DNA of 64,000 nucleotides from Sparassis latifolia (Eukaryota; Basidiomycota; Agaricomycetes; Polyporales; Sparassidaceae). Of this stretch, positions 1-12,055 are shown one piece after another. A program made the position numbers and the translations under genes. The notes below the pieces were generated by a model that searched no databases, was not told where the DNA came from, and worked only from the letters and a program-made list of their open reading frames with translations. Within the stretch, counting starts at the first letter, position 1. The number at the start of each line of letters is the position of its first letter. The DNA is taken from the NCBI GenBank assembly GCA_018466975.1, contig CM031561.1, positions 1,612,001-1,676,000 of the forward strand, given 5' to 3'.

Positions 1-2521
1 TTAAGGCAAAGCTGTCGTATGATCAGACTTCCCCGGGCTTCCAAGAGGCCTCGGTCTGTGCTGAACAGTTCGAGAAGGTTCATCATAAAGGACTTAAAAT
101 ATGATTCTTCGGAACTAGACGATATCTGAGCGAGGAGTTGCAGATCATGCTTGATAACCTATTCGACATTGTTGAGCATGGAAGACCTGGGGCTATTGAT
201 GCAACGATGCAGAGCACACCTCTTCTGAAGAATCGGAGAGAGTTTTCAATAAGGCGGGAAAGGTACCGTCGTCCATGGCAAGGATCTACGTCAAGCCATT
301 AGCATCATACAAATTCATATGACCCATATTCCTTACCTTCTTTGGGGCTTTCTGATGGAGCATGATGAGCCACTTCAACGCAGCCACCCGTGTTTCCTCA
401 TGCTCGCTCAGAAACTGGATCGTAAGCGCATTAACCGTCAACTGATAGTCGATGTGCTCCGCCTTTTCTTGCAAGATCGATGCTTCCGGTGATTGCTGCA
501 ACTGCGGTACGCTCCCAGCCGAGGTAGGAGAAGCAGGGCGACTATTCTGGGCTTGCGGTGCAGCGGCGTTTATAGTCGATTCGCTCACATTACGATTTTG
601 ATCCATCTGTATTGTGCTGGCTCGAGCTCGTTGAACAGAGATCATGGAGACACGGTCAGACGCCACTGGTACAGCAGTTTCTGGGGGTGATTCCGGTGAA
701 CTAATATCTCGACTAGGATTGGTTTCCCTTCCAGCCGTCGATTGTCTACTTGGGACGAGGGACGGCGCACTCGGTGTAGGAGAGCTTGGCGCCATATGTG
801 ATGCAGCGGATGAGGATTTGTCTGTTCCCTGTCGTGTCGGAGAGTCGGAGGGAGGTGGAAGGGTCTGTATGACATTCATGAGAAGTTTGTTGGTTCGAAC
901 AGCGGCAGACTGTATCATTCCGACATGATGTGAGAGATTTGGTAGGATCGCTAGGATAAGACGGGGGGTAAACGGAACCATGACATCCTGGCAGATGCCC
1001 AGAAACTCAGACAACCATCGTAGAGCAGTCGACTGCTGTATGACATCATCTGAAAGCGTTTGTCAACGGTCTGCAACACAATGAACAGGAATGACTCACG
1101 CAGATCATCCAGCTGTTGAATCATTATCTCAACTATTGCAGCGTAGTCGATTTTGACTCCTTGCCCTGGTATCCAGTCTTTCCGAACTGTCAATGTGACG
1201 CCGTCGGCTACGCTGAACTGTACTCACTTCCTACATCTCTCCCGTCGTGTTCAGACTGCTTTTCGTCGGGAGATACATCGGAGCGATCGTCCACTGCATG
1301 GTCACCCTCCGGGATAAAGGCCCCGCGCTCTGAATTGACCAAGGTGAAGTCTTGGAGCTTCTCCTTTTCGTTCTCTGCTTTCCGGACTTGTTCTGCAGCG
1401 GCGGCTTCCCGCTTCGCCTTCAGCTGCTCTTCAAAGCGTTTTTGAACAATGGTGACTTCCCGTATCTCACGGAGGAAATCTGCAAGAAGGTTTTCGGTGG
1501 CTATTCGCACCTCCTCTGTTGGATCTGATAAATACTTCCTGTGAAGCAACAAGGTGAGTACGCATAGAACCAAGCTGAGTAAAGGAACACTAACAAAAGG
1601 CCATCCAGGAACTCCGGAAGATATGTGATGAGTTCCAACTCTGGGACAGAATCAAGTACGGTAATCCAAGAGACGAGATAACTCCGCGTGAATGGACTGA
1701 GCACATATATTCTCTCCGACAGTAGAGGAATGAAGTGCGGAAGAGAAAATGCTTTGCGAGCTCCGTTCATATCTTCGCCATTAGCAATGTCGTCTGGATG
1801 CGGAACAAGGATGCTGAGCCCACGCGCTTCTTCCACCCTTCTGCGAATCTTCTCCGTCTCGGGATAGTGAGGGATGTATACGGAAGCAGTCTCTGCCACA
1901 ATGTCCTTCAGTAAACGATCGAGCAATTCTGCTCCATTCTTCACGGATAGCTCAGAATCGGCTGCAAGCTAAACCGAGTTCGCAATTACTTCATACACAA
2001 TGCTCAAGCTGACGTACCTTGCTTAATGCGTCAAAGATGGGATTGAAGTACACTAGTATCTCTCCTTTCGAGACTTTGGCAATGTTGTACAAACATTCAG
2101 CTGAGAAGTACCGCACCCTGTTCTCGGGATCCGTGAAACAAATGAGTAGGGGTTCCACGAACTTCTCCATGTATGGGGCGATGTCCACACCGAGCGCAAT
2201 TGCAGTACCAGCGAGACCGATGAGACCGCCGTTCCGGACGTGCAGGGGATTAGTAGAGTTGCTGAACATGTCCACGAGCTGGTCTACAATTTGGCTGATG
2301 CGACGCTGGTCTCCCTGCTGCTGACACTCGCGAATCTGCCTGCACGTACGCATTCATATATGCTCTTCTTGCATAACAATCGGATGCAATTACTTTTCGA
2401 GCTCAAGCGCTGCCGCCTTCCGCTTCTCGTACATCTTGTCCACCAGCTGTTTCGCGACGCTCGACTCTGCGGCAAAGCTCCATTATAGGAACACAGAAAG
2501 CCAACAGCACCACGAACCCAT
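1..2521 (-). CDS. VAC14: VAC14, PI(3,5)P2 regulatory scaffold (partial, cut by left edge)
   Basis: The N-terminal part of Vac14, the HEAT-repeat scaffold that holds the Fab1/PIKfyve lipid kinase and the Fig4 phosphatase on the vacuole/endosome membrane. Diagnostic pieces are the [13 protein letters not shown] segment (about 2400-2440), the [15 protein letters not shown] and [16 protein letters not shown] segments (about 2060-2260), and [10 protein letters not shown] at the very edge (about 3-33). The C-terminal part, including the Fab1-binding region, lies outside the window. A Ser/Pro-rich insert (about 480-890) is probably a disordered lineage-specific loop. The proposed start at 2521 uses a 4-nt coding tip (ATGG) spliced over a 51-nt intron to give MESSVAKQ. 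No ATG is in frame with the first conserved exon, so the start is inferred. Several introns of about 50 nt. Divergent from UreF. Confidence 0.9.
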
Positions 2522-2712
2522 TTTGTCCAGGCTTATGCAACGTGTTACCCGGAAGAATATGACAGCTAGTGTCTGCTGGAGCGCAGTTCCGAGCCAGAAA
2601 TCATGAAGAGTATCCGAGTCGCGACTCGGACGCGTGCCGCGGTCAACGGGCGCGCATGTCGTTACGTCAGCGCCGCATTGGGAAATCTCGGAGCAAGCAG
2701 CTCATCGACACC
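2522..2712. promoter_or_regulatory. VAC14/UreF divergent intergenic promoter region
   Basis: About 190 bp between the inferred VAC14 start and the UreF start must carry both promoters. No motif here can be named. An open frame from 2569 runs in frame into UreF without an upstream ATG, so it is taken as 5' leader. Confidence 0.4.
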
Positions 2713-3676
2713 ATGAACGACGACGAAGCTTACATTCTTCTGCTCCTTTCCGACAGCAATCTCCCCACTGGATCATTCGTCGCTTCAGCTGGTCTTGAGT
2801 CTTACGTCGCACATGGATTATTCGCGTCTGTTTCTCGGTCGGGAGACGCGTTGGACATCACCACGAACTTCGTGCGAGACAGTCTCGCAACATATGCTCG
2901 GAGCGCACTCCCATTCGTATCGGATGCGCATAGGCTCATGGAGGAGCTGATGCACTCTACCTGGGACGACGTAGAGAAGGGGAAGGAAAGACTGAGCAGC
3001 GCCCTGGATAGTGTTAAGGCGCTCGACAATCTCTACGAGGCCATGACACTGAATCATGTCGCCAGACGTGCGTCCAAGTCCCAAGGAGTTGCACTCCTCA
3101 CGTTGTACTCGAAAGGATTCTCAAAGCCATCCATGTCGCTCTCGCACTCTAGGGAATATGCTGGGCAAGTGGACATTGGCGCGACACGGGAGGCTCGTCC
3201 AGGGAAGTTCATCGACGCCCTTAAGTTCAAGATTAGACGAGAAGATAATCATGGTCATCTCCCTGTTTGCTGGGGTGTCCTCACAGCCGCGCTGGGTCTC
3301 TCGCTAGGTAGGAACTACCCTCCTAACAAATGGATTGGCGATTGATTCATGCCTATGATTTTCATCTTCAGAACGCAGTCAATTCCTCCATCTGTTCCTG
3401 CACGCCCGGAGCCTTCTTTCAGCTTCCGTCCGATTGAATACATTAGGACCATATGCTGCCCAACAACTTCTACTCCACGTCGTTAAGCCGCTCGTCGAGG
3501 TAGAGACATCACGGTGCAAACATCTCCGGACAGGCTACGATAAGCCTCCATCCGTCAGCGCAGACTCAGACAATCTCTTGCAGGAGGTTTCGCTTGGACC
3601 AGCGATGACATGGCCCTTGGGCGAAATCCTTGCAGCGCGGCATGATCTGCAGCATTCACGGATTTTTAACAGCTAG
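2713..3676 (+). CDS. ureF: Urease accessory protein UreF
   Basis: UreF works with UreD and UreG to load nickel into apo-urease. The first ATG (2713) gives MNDDEAYILLLLSDSNLPTG, the typical UreF opening (L-L-L-SDS-LPTGSF...GLE). Exon 1 runs to 3307. One intron (3308-3371, GTAGGA..CAG) joins SLE to RSQFLHLFLHARSLLSA, restoring the conserved LFLHARSLLSAAVRLN-like helix and the GPYAAQQLL motif. The protein ends at the stop at 3676, about 300 residues, normal for fungal UreF. Urease, UreD and UreG are not in this window. Convergent with eIF3f, 83 bp between the stops. Confidence 0.93.
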
Positions 3677-3759
3677 AATCATTGCATCCGAGCTCAGATA
3701 TGAATAACAGATACCAAACAAATGCACTGCAAAGATAGCGTACATTATTTTGCAGGGAA

Positions 3760-4927
3760 CTACGACGCTGTCACGAGTGCTAGTCGAGACGATACCTCCG
3801 CTTGTGAACGGACAAGGTTTGCAAGATACGATACCATTAGTGTGTCCTACGGAACCCATCATCAGGCATGTTTCAATCGATCATGGGGATGAAGTCATAC
3901 ATACCTGAAGACTAGCATTGAATCCCCCCTTCTCGAGATCTTCCGTGCTCGCACCCAATGTGTCCATCAGGTATCTGCCCACTGCGGGATCCCCCTTGAC
4001 CTCGCCCGCAAGGACCGACCGGACGTATGAAAGGACGCGCTCCAGCATCTCATCCACGGATTTGAGGGACCGCTCAAGAACTTCGAGATCAGTGATTGGA
4101 TGCGCGATGCTGGCATTAGAGGAGTTAGAGGTTGAGGCCAAAAGATCGACTGTTAGGAGTTGTGAGGACATCGGGTTGGACGATGACAGGGAAGCTCTAC
4201 GCACATCCACTACGTTCAGCCTCGTGGAAGCGGAGTTCGCATGGAATGGGTACAAATACACAGTTTTCGGGCTTGGGGAATACACCAACAGGCGATCTGC
4301 GATGCGATGGATATACGGTGGAGTGAAGAGAGGGAGAACGCGTACCCGACAAATGCCTGGACCCCTGCCTTCTCACCCTCTTTAATACCGGTATTTAGTG
4401 CGAGGTGGACAGCTTGATGCGGCGCAGTCTCTTGGGAGTAGAAATTTTGTATGAGAGCCGAGTAGGTATTCAGATTAGAGCCTGTCGAATACCTGCAGAT
4501 GCCGTCAATTCTAGACTTGGCAATCCGATTGGCAGGACTCACCATCCGACGATGACCTCCCTCGGGTTGACTTTGTGATGCAAATCGTACATGGTCTGAT
4601 GATACTCCATGTCGACTGCAACCTGCTCTTCCGTTTCGCTATGCAGAACGGCAAAGGACGAGCGAATCTCGATCTCGCCGTTGTCAGAGCGCGTCCCGAG
4701 GAGAGTTCCGATCACCCGCTCCTGTGCATCGGTGCGTCGGAGGTAGTGGTCGAGGATGGAGAAAAGGGCAACGGGATGGACGGTTGCAGATGTCGGTGCC
4801 CGTCTGTAAATACAAGTTGTACTCGACATTCAAAACAATCCAAGGCGATTACATACCCGGGTGTGGAGATGAACCCAGGAGCAGCATTTTGAATGTACGC
4901 GGCAGATGATCGTGAGCCGAAAGCCAT
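3760..4927 (-). CDS. EIF3F: Translation initiation factor eIF3 subunit f (MPN-domain)
   Basis: eIF3f is the non-catalytic MPN-domain subunit of the eIF3 complex. Six exons are inferred. [13 protein letters not shown]...STPG (4927) is spliced to [20 protein letters not shown], then the MPN core with [24 protein letters not shown] and [14 protein letters not shown]. After [10 protein letters not shown] comes [17 protein letters not shown], then the C-terminal helices ([27 protein letters not shown]) and a last small exon [19 protein letters not shown] ending at 3760. The HxH...D metal ligands of active JAMM enzymes are absent, as expected for eIF3f. An internal ATG at 4829 lies inside the first intron and was not used. 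Divergent from TOM7 over 148 bp. Confidence 0.95.
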
Positions 4928-5075
4928 CTTTGAGAGCCAAACGCGAATTGCACTGGGCTGTCTGGGCAGGAGAGTGGCAGGAGGTGTGCGCTACGTACGC
5001 GCTTATTCTGCGAAGTGTAAAATTCGTCGGCAAGCGCCGACAACGTTTACCGTGAACGCCCACGACCCCTCCAGA
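4928..5075. promoter_or_regulatory. eIF3f/TOM7 bidirectional promoter region (148 bp)
   Basis: Only 148 bp separate two divergent start codons of housekeeping genes, so the start-proximal control sequences must overlap. No clear TATA element is visible. Confidence 0.5.
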
Positions 5076-5402
5076 ATGCCTTCCGAAGAGACAAAAGTAC
5101 GTGGCCACCACCGGCACATATTTTTGAGTTCTTGTGTTTATCATATTGTAACTCAGGAGAGAATTATCAAGGCCATTGACTTCGGACGAGTATGTCTCTG
5201 TCTTGCCTACGCTGTCAATCTCTGTATGACGTGACCCCCACCAGACGGTTATTCACTATGGCTGGATTCCTTTGATCATCTACATTGGCTACACACGGAG
5301 TAACCCACAGCCTTCTTTGATCAAGTGCGTCCATCGACTGCCTGCGAATTGGTGCAGCTAACACAGCTGGCACGTCACAGGCTGATCAGCCCCCTCGCAT
5401 AA
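5076..5402 (+). CDS. TOM7: Mitochondrial import receptor subunit Tom7
   Basis: A 51-residue protein of the TOM complex in the mitochondrial outer membrane, missed by simple ORF calling because it is split by three introns. MPSEETK (5076-5096) joins ERIIKAIDFGR (from 5157), then TVIHYGWIPLIIYIGYTRS, NPQPSLIK and LISPLA, stop at 5402. The single membrane helix (HYGWIPLIIYIGY) and the P-SLI-LISPLA tail are hallmarks of Tom7. Length matches the family (50-60 residues). Confidence 0.93.
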
Positions 5403-5824
5403 TCGTCAGTTATTACGCCTGCATGTGTATATATTACAGCCCCAACTTGCTCTTGGACTGAGGTCGCCGTTTGTTCTTGCGTGTAAGATGATATAGCCGT
5501 CTAGCCGGAAAATGATGAGATGGTGAGCGTTTTATCCAGTTGTCTGCTATGATTATAGACGTCGTGGTGGCACCAAGTTCCTGTAATTTGGTGTCCTGAT
5601 CAGTTTGGTGTTGATGTTGTAACTGACTTCTGTCTGGTTTATGCATTCGACGAAGTGAGGAATTGACAAGGCCAGATATGAGCCCTTTTTCCTTCGCGCT
5701 ACCCAGTGTCTTGGGATGTTTCTGACTTACAATTCCACGCCAGATAGAAAAGTACGGCGAAAGTAGCGAGGAAAAGACAACGAAAGCGAATACAAACCAG
5801 GCTGCATATAACAATTGAACGATG
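5403..5824. other. TOM7-RNF220 convergent intergenic region
   Basis: 422 bp between two convergent stop codons. A 126-codon open frame (5434-5814, -) starts 11 bp past the RNF220 stop. Its first 20 residues are hydrophobic, but the rest is low complexity and resembles nothing, so it is taken as 3'UTR rather than a gene. Confidence 0.4.
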
Positions 5825-7494
5825 CTATAAGTAAATTCTCCGCAAGTCTGCTGCCGCGGTGATTCTCTTGCAGATTGGGCACAACTTCGTTGAACCCAAG
5901 CACCGCAGCCAGCACTCGCGGCAGCAAGTGTGCCAACAGCCTGTGGAGACGGTAGGTTCAGTGTATGGATCCAGACATATGCGACAGAGTGACGACGTCG
6001 AAGATGAAACGCGGATTGAGACCTGGTATAGATTCAACTCACTTTAGCTCCGTGAAATGAATGTTGTGTTCGCTTACCATGTGATTGACCTTGCTTTCTA
6101 GTGCATGGATCAGCGCGACGTCGTTACCCTCCCGTCGCGCCTTTTCAACTGCCTGATCTACTCTATCCGTCTCTCCGACACCCATCACCTCTTCCATGGT
6201 CCGCTTTACGTCTTCAACGACCTCCGCTTGCCGGCGTATCATCTTCCCCTCGGCCACAAGATCTCTCAGAGTCTTCAACTCTATCTCCTTTCCACTTGTC
6301 AGCTTCATTGTTGTCTCTCTTTCACGTTCTACGTCCAAGTCCGAACCATCATCTGACGGCGAAGGTGAATTTGCCGAGCGAGCTTGGTGTAAACCGCTCG
6401 TGGCTGCGAGGATGTCACTTTCAGTGAATTGTGGGGCACCGAATACTGCCTCGTCCTCTCCATCCACGTCTATTTCATCCTCGACATCTTGTTGTGCGCG
6501 GTCTCGTATTTCGAAACCAGTGCCTGCTCGATGTCAGGCTGGCCGCGGCGTATCATTAAATCGGCATCTACGCACCTCTGAAACTCACTCCAGCAGTCGC
6601 ACTCTCCCGGATCTCTTCTACATCCCCATCAATGTCTACATCCCGGTCAACGTCTCCGTGTCCGCTTCCACTTGTTCCGGGAGTCTGCTCTTCTTGCAGT
6701 TGAACATGGGCCAGGCACGCATCCACATGAGCGTCTACTACATCAGCATCTCCTTTGACGAGCCGTTGACAAACTGGACATATAGTTCCTTCCTCTCCCT
6801 CCACCTGCCATCGCGTTTCGTCCTCATCACGCGTAACTTCACGTAACTTCGTGTGTCGCTGCTTGCGATGTCTCTTGACGGCGCGCAGCATCTTCCTAGT
6901 TTGCTCGAGGGTCACTTCGGAGGTAGACGCGATGGAGGAGCTGGTGGTGTTACGCGTTTTCACTGCAGAGCGACGGCTTCGGCTCGTGAGACTTAAATAG
7001 AGAGTTTGAGACTAGAGACGGGTGAGCATTCTGGGCCACGCACCCGTCGTCTGGTTCAGCATCCGCTAGAACCTCTGTCGAACCTATCATACGCATAACT
7101 TCCTCTACGCGCTCCATTTCCAGATCACAGTGTTTCCCGAGGAGTCTAAGAGGGATGGACACTTCACATACTGGACAGACTCTAATTTCTGCTCGCTTCG
7201 CTGCAAGTGCAGGAGAAGTGCATAAGTGCATATGAGGGACATGAAAATGAGTTGGAGCGCAGGTAGTGCTATCGCAGAACATACGTTTCTTGGTTGGCAC
7301 CGTCCTCGCGGCTGGAAGTGAGAGCGGTGTATCAGACCTCAACGAAGACGCAGCGTCGCTCCCCTCGGCATCACTGAGTACTTGCTCAATGGCGCGCTTC
7401 TTCCCTCTAGCAAGACGACGCCATGTCTATCAGCTAGGACGTAAACGGGATAATTTTTCGACTATGACACGCACTTCGCCGCCCGGGATGGCAT
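5825..7494 (-). CDS. RNF220-type RING E3 ubiquitin ligase
   Basis: Predicted E3 ubiquitin ligase of the RNF220 family. MPSRAAK (7494) is spliced over a 66-nt intron to GKKRAIEQVLSDAEGSD. Then follow a zinc-finger segment CPVCEVSIPLRLLGKHCDLE (about 7100-7190), a second one CPVCQRLVKGDADVVDAHVD (about 6720-6790), an acidic/coiled region with KSKVNHM-type helices (about 6040-6470), and a C-terminal C3HC4 RING: CRICLDPYTEPTVSTGCWH...CPIC, ending LRRIYL at the stop (5825-5827). The domain order and the extreme C-terminal LRRIYL match animal RNF220. About six exons. Its substrate in fungi is not known to me. Convergent with TOM7, divergent from GH53. Confidence 0.87.
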
Positions 7495-8198
7495 TCTAGC
7501 AGGTACAAGGAGATCGATGCACACAACTCACAGGAAGGAATTTGTGCGAGTCCTTTGCGAATGACCGCGATGTGCTCGACGTGATGGATGGTCCCTCAGT
7601 GCTTTGGATGAAATGCGCGCCGGAATGAGAGCGCGTCGGTGGTCACGTGGAATCGCACCTTCCGGAAAACGGCGGGCCGTTGTCCTAGACGTGACGGTGT
7701 CCCGGGCCAGGGTACCAGTGTTTCTTTCTATCGTCTTCAGGCCGTATTAGAAGCCTGCAAACATGGCGCCACTTACGTCGTCACCTCTTTATCTAGGTCA
7801 GATCGGAATGTGTGTCGCAAAGGTCTTACTTTGTTCTGAAGGCGTCGTCAAGGATGGTGACCGACAGGCCGACGCCACTCGCACGCAGCTCGTGTCTCTT
7901 CAAACGACCACCTTCTGATCCCTGCGGCCCGAGGACTCACTTGCAATGTCAGTGTTCTCCTGCTAGCGGGGCCTTTGGGCACCCGCGACTTTCGTTACTT
8001 CTAGACGCCAGTCTTACCGTCTGACATGGACTGGTTTTCTCAAGAGTGCACCTTCCCTGACAAATAGCCAATTCTTCCGCCGCATATGCTCATGGCCTGC
8101 TATTCTTGACACCTGATCAGTCGCCGTCCATCGGAGAATTATCTCGTTCAGCTAAAATACTCGGGAGCGGAAGCTGCAGCGACTCCTTACCCTCGAAG
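7495..8198. promoter_or_regulatory. RNF220/GH53 divergent intergenic region
   Basis: About 700 bp between divergent starts. Only short unconnected open frames are present and no recognisable product. It presumably carries both promoters; no specific motif is called. Confidence 0.4.
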
Positions 8199-9504
8199 AT
8201 GATTCTTCTTACCCTGTTGTTGCATGTCCTCCCAACCGCCTTCACTCTGTCATACAGGGCTGCCGATTTCTCCTCTCTGTTACTTGTGGAGAGCCAAGGA
8301 GTTAACTACACGGACGCTGGTGTGACTTTGCCCTTCGAGACTATCTTGGCTACGCATGGTTGTAACACTGCGCGGATCCGTGTCTGGACAGCAGGACAGT
8401 ATGATTTGGAATATTCATTGGCTATGGCGAAGCGCGTGAAGGCTGCTGGAATGACTCTCATAGTGGATCTGCACTACAGCGACATTTGTAGATGATTCTC
8501 TTGGTCAATTTGATGGATTGGTACTCATGAATGAGGCAGGGGCCGATCCTGGCCATCAAGCAATCCCAAGCGGATGGCCTGCTAACTTAACCGGTCTTAT
8601 GGCCGAGATGTACAAGTGTGTTCGCGTTTCTCTTCTGACAAGCGATGTACAGTGTCCATCTGATGTTATCTCAGCTATACTGCGGGTATTGTGACAAGTT
8701 TTGCTGCTCAAGGGACTCCCATCGACATTCTCCAGGTCAGTATTCATCACTCAACGTAACCGCAGATTTCATGTCATTTTACTATAATTGCAGGTCGGCA
8801 ATGAGATCAATGGTGGTTTGCTATGGCCAGCTGGCGAAGTGTCGTTGAACGGCCTCGAACCGGTATCACTGCTGCTTAAGTCCGCAGTCCAGGGCGCGAA
8901 GTCAGTCGTCGGTTCTCAGAGAATTCTGATCCACTTGGCCAATGGGTGGGATTGGGACGACTTGTCCTATTGGTATTCCGGTGTATTCGGCACCCCCGGC
9001 GGTCTTACTCTGTCGGATGTAGACGTCATGGGCGTGTCCTTTTATCCGTTCTACGGCACGAACGCGACGCTAGCTGCTCTTTCGTCCTCTCTCCACAATT
9101 TGACCAGCGCATATGGCAAGGAGGTTGTAGTAGCCGAGACAGACTGGCCCGTGGTCTGTCCGAATGTCACGCTTAGCGAGCCGGGCGTCCCGGTGTCGGT
9201 CCTGGGACAGGAGATATGGTCCAATGACATCGAGGACGTTCTCTTGAGCCTACCGAATGGTTTGGGGCAGGGCATATGTACGTCTTCAAATTACTTGGTA
9301 CTGGATTACATCTTGATCGTTGGTGTCAGTCTACTGGGAGCCAGGATGGATCGGAAACGCCGCACTAGGCTCTGGATGTGCTGTAGGTCGATGCTTGTCT
9401 ACATGATATCACTCTCGCTGAATATTGTTCTTCAGGATAACTTGTTGGTGACAGCTTCCGGCGCGACGAGACAGTCGATCAACATCTTCGGGTGGGACAT
9501 GTAG
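8199..9504 (+). CDS. Secreted GH53 arabinogalactan endo-beta-1,4-galactanase
   Basis: Hydrolyses beta-1,4-galactan side chains of pectin (GH53). A signal peptide MILLTLLLHVLPTAFTLSYR begins at the ATG at 8199; upstream in-frame codons lack a secretory start. Exon 1 covers the first beta strands (TARIRVWT, LIVDLHYSD). Introns then rejoin IWADPGHQAIPSGWP, YNYTAGIVTSFAAQGTPIDILQ and VGNEINGG, where the Glu is the family acid/base. The nucleophile Glu is in VVAETDWPV (about 9130). Later exons add FYWEPGWIGNAALGSGCA and DNLLVTASGATRQSINIFGW, stop at 9504. Length (about 330 residues) fits GH53. It supports a plant-cell-wall-degrading lifestyle. Confidence 0.93.
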
Positions 9505-9889
9505 TTGCGAATGCGTATCGCACCGGGGTATGAGCGGCTCGGTTTTCTGTACTTTGGTCCTAAAATTTACCCTTTCGCTCGATGATATTGCGTGCCTCTC
9601 CTATGCGTCTCATTTTTTGAATTTCTTCGCGCTGAGGAAGATGCATCGCAACTTGCTTGTCGGGTGGTATCGGCGCCTAGTTTTGGCGCGGAGTTTAACG
9701 GGCGAATATTTGGTAAACACGTGGATGTCATGTTCCTGTGTGCGATCGGTCATCAAGATCGCGTCGGCCGAATATCATGCTGCAACATCCTCCAGACATT
9801 GCTCGAGTTCCCTCTCTTCCGGATATCTTCTCTGTCTTAAAGATACCCGATAGATACATTCTCTGTGTTGCATCTTTGTCTCATCCCAC
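9505..9889. other. GH53-AFG1 intergenic region
   Basis: 385 bp between tandem genes. Overlapping open frames of about 80-107 codons have no family resemblance. Nothing further is visible. Confidence 0.4.
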
Positions 9890-11881
9890 ATGAGATTCCC
9901 GAAAGTCCGTACGAACTTGCCTGCACATCGCCGTGTGCAATCCTCACCACTGCGTTCTCGCTCTGTCGCTCGTCCTGGTCACTCTCGGCCAGCAATTGCG
10001 CCATGGCATCGCCTCAATTCTTCATTGGCGATAGAGCATAGACCTGCTCATGACTCGAGCATGCTGCATGCCCAGCAAGCATCGCATCCAGGTCAGGGGG
10101 CAAGCCATTCTACCTTGAATAAGAGATTAACTTGCAAAATTGGCAGCTGCGAAGACTCCGCTGGAGCATTACTCTACTCTTATAGAGTCGGGAACACTGC
10201 AGCAAGATGATCACCAAACACGCATCATAGAGAAGCTCCAGGGTCTGCACGATGAGATCGTGAAATACCATCCACCTGAGATTTCACCGCTCCCTGCGCA
10301 GCGTTCCCTGGTACGTGGTGTATAGCTATCCGTCGGTCATCCCTGACATCTACCTCCAAGGTATCGCGCCTATTCTCATCCACCCCTGCACCGGCCCCCT
10401 CAATACCCCTAGACCACATACCTAAGGGACTCTATCTGTACGGCGACGTCGGTACAGGAAAGACAATGCTCATGGACCTGTTCTACAAGTCTCTACCGCG
10501 TTCCATCAAGCGGAAGCGGCGTGTGCACTTCCACGCGTTCATGATCGATGTGCACAAGCGCGTGCACGCGATGAAGGCGAAGCTGGGTGCGGGCGGCGGT
10601 GACCCGATCGCGCCGGTCGCGCGCGACCTCGCGAACGAAGCGTACGTTCTGTGCTTTGACGAGTTCCAGGTGCGGTGAGCGCGCCGATTTCTTCTGCTGG
10701 AGTTCTCTTTCGAGCGTCTGCGTTTCGCCTGCAGGTAACGGATATCGCGGACGCGATGATTTTGCGTCAGCTATTTGAGAAGCTGTTGAACTACGGAGTG
10801 GTCTGTGTGGTCACCTCCAAGTAAGTTACCCTGGCAACGAATGATCTGCGATAGCTGATTATGCTCTTCGCAGCCGTCATCCAGACGACCTGTACAAGAA
10901 TGGTATCCAGCGGTCCAGCTTCTTGCCATGTATTGATCTTCTCAACACGCGCTTTAATGTTACGACCCTTAACTCCGGGACTGGTCAGTCTTCCTGAGAC
11001 ATTCGTGCGCTTTACTCACGCAGCTTATTGCCTACTCGCAGACTACCGTCGGATACCGCGCACGCTCTCGCATGTCTACTATGACCCATTGACGGCTGAG
11101 AACCGTCTCGAAGTTCAGAAGATTTTCGAGGCATTTACCTCTGACCCATCCGATCCGGTTGTGCCCAACCGTAAGTTGGAGATATGGGGGCGCCCGCTGT
11201 TCGTGCCCGAGAGCTCGTCGGCGGTGGCGAAGTTCCGGTTCGAGGAGCTTTGTGGGAAGCCACTGAGTGCGGCGGATTACATTGAGGTCACGAAGACGTT
11301 TGGGACGATCTTTGTGCTAGATGTGCCGAAGTTGGGGCTTAACCAGAAGGACAAGGTGTGCTACCTCATGCTGCAGTTTGCATGCCTGCGAGCTGACCAT
11401 TACATGGTTTACAGGCACGCAGGTTCATTACCTTCGTAGATGGTATGTTACCTGTGTGTTTTTCTTCGGGGTAGGCTAACGAACTCCTTTTTTCCAGCAT
11501 GCTATGAGAGCAAGGTACATTCTAACCAGATCGTGAAGCGACACGGTACCTGACGAGATCGGCAGACGAAGCTCTTCATTACGTCCGAGGTCCCTATCTT
11601 CCAGATCTTCGCAGACGATTCGGGCAAGAAGTCCGAAGACATGTCAGACCACATGCGTAACATTATGGACGACCTCGTACGTGCTCCCAGTATCCATTAG
11701 TTATTCAGTATTGAAGGTGGTTGTGTGTTGCATGCAGGGCCTGTCGAGTGACACGGTTGTCTCCAGTGCGATGTTCACAGGCGACGAGGAGTTGTTTGCG
11801 TTTGCGCGGTGCTGTTCGCGGCTGGTCGAGATGGGGAGCAAGCAGTGGGCAGAGACGGTAGGTGACCGTACGCACAAGTAG
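9890..11881 (+). CDS. AFG1: AFG1/LACE1-type mitochondrial AAA+ ATPase
   Basis: Mitochondrial AAA-family protein implicated in turnover of inner-membrane respiratory subunits. Exon 1 (9890-10091) encodes an Arg/Ser/His-rich presequence without acidic residues. It splices over a 55-nt intron (10092-10146) to AAKTPLEHYSTLIESGTL. The AAA core shows Walker A GDVGTGKT (about 10443) and Walker B LCFDEFQ (about 10651) followed, after an intron, by VTDIADAMILRQLF. Then come VVCVVTSN, RHPDDLYKNGIQR, DYRRIPRTLSHVYY, the C-terminal ARRFITFVDACYESK, TKLFITSEVPIFQIF, and SSAMFTGDEELFAFARC.SRL near the end. About nine introns. Stop at 11881 by read-through of a possible final donor. Confidence 0.93.
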
Positions 11882-12055
11882 AGACGTCGCGGTTGCAGCT
11901 GCGGTATCTATATACACATCTAGTTTAAGTGTATATTGGTCAGTTGGGATACACCTACAATATTGTTATACCTTCCACTATCTCGCACAGTTTTACGCCT
12001 TCATGATAGCGCCTGACCCAGGACAAACAAGCGACTCTCCCTATCAGTGACCACG

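Noticed and set aside
5434..5814. 126-codon minus-strand ORF with a hydrophobic start
   Set aside because: It starts 11 bp past the RNF220 stop on the same strand, has low-complexity content and resembles no family; best explained as 3'UTR.
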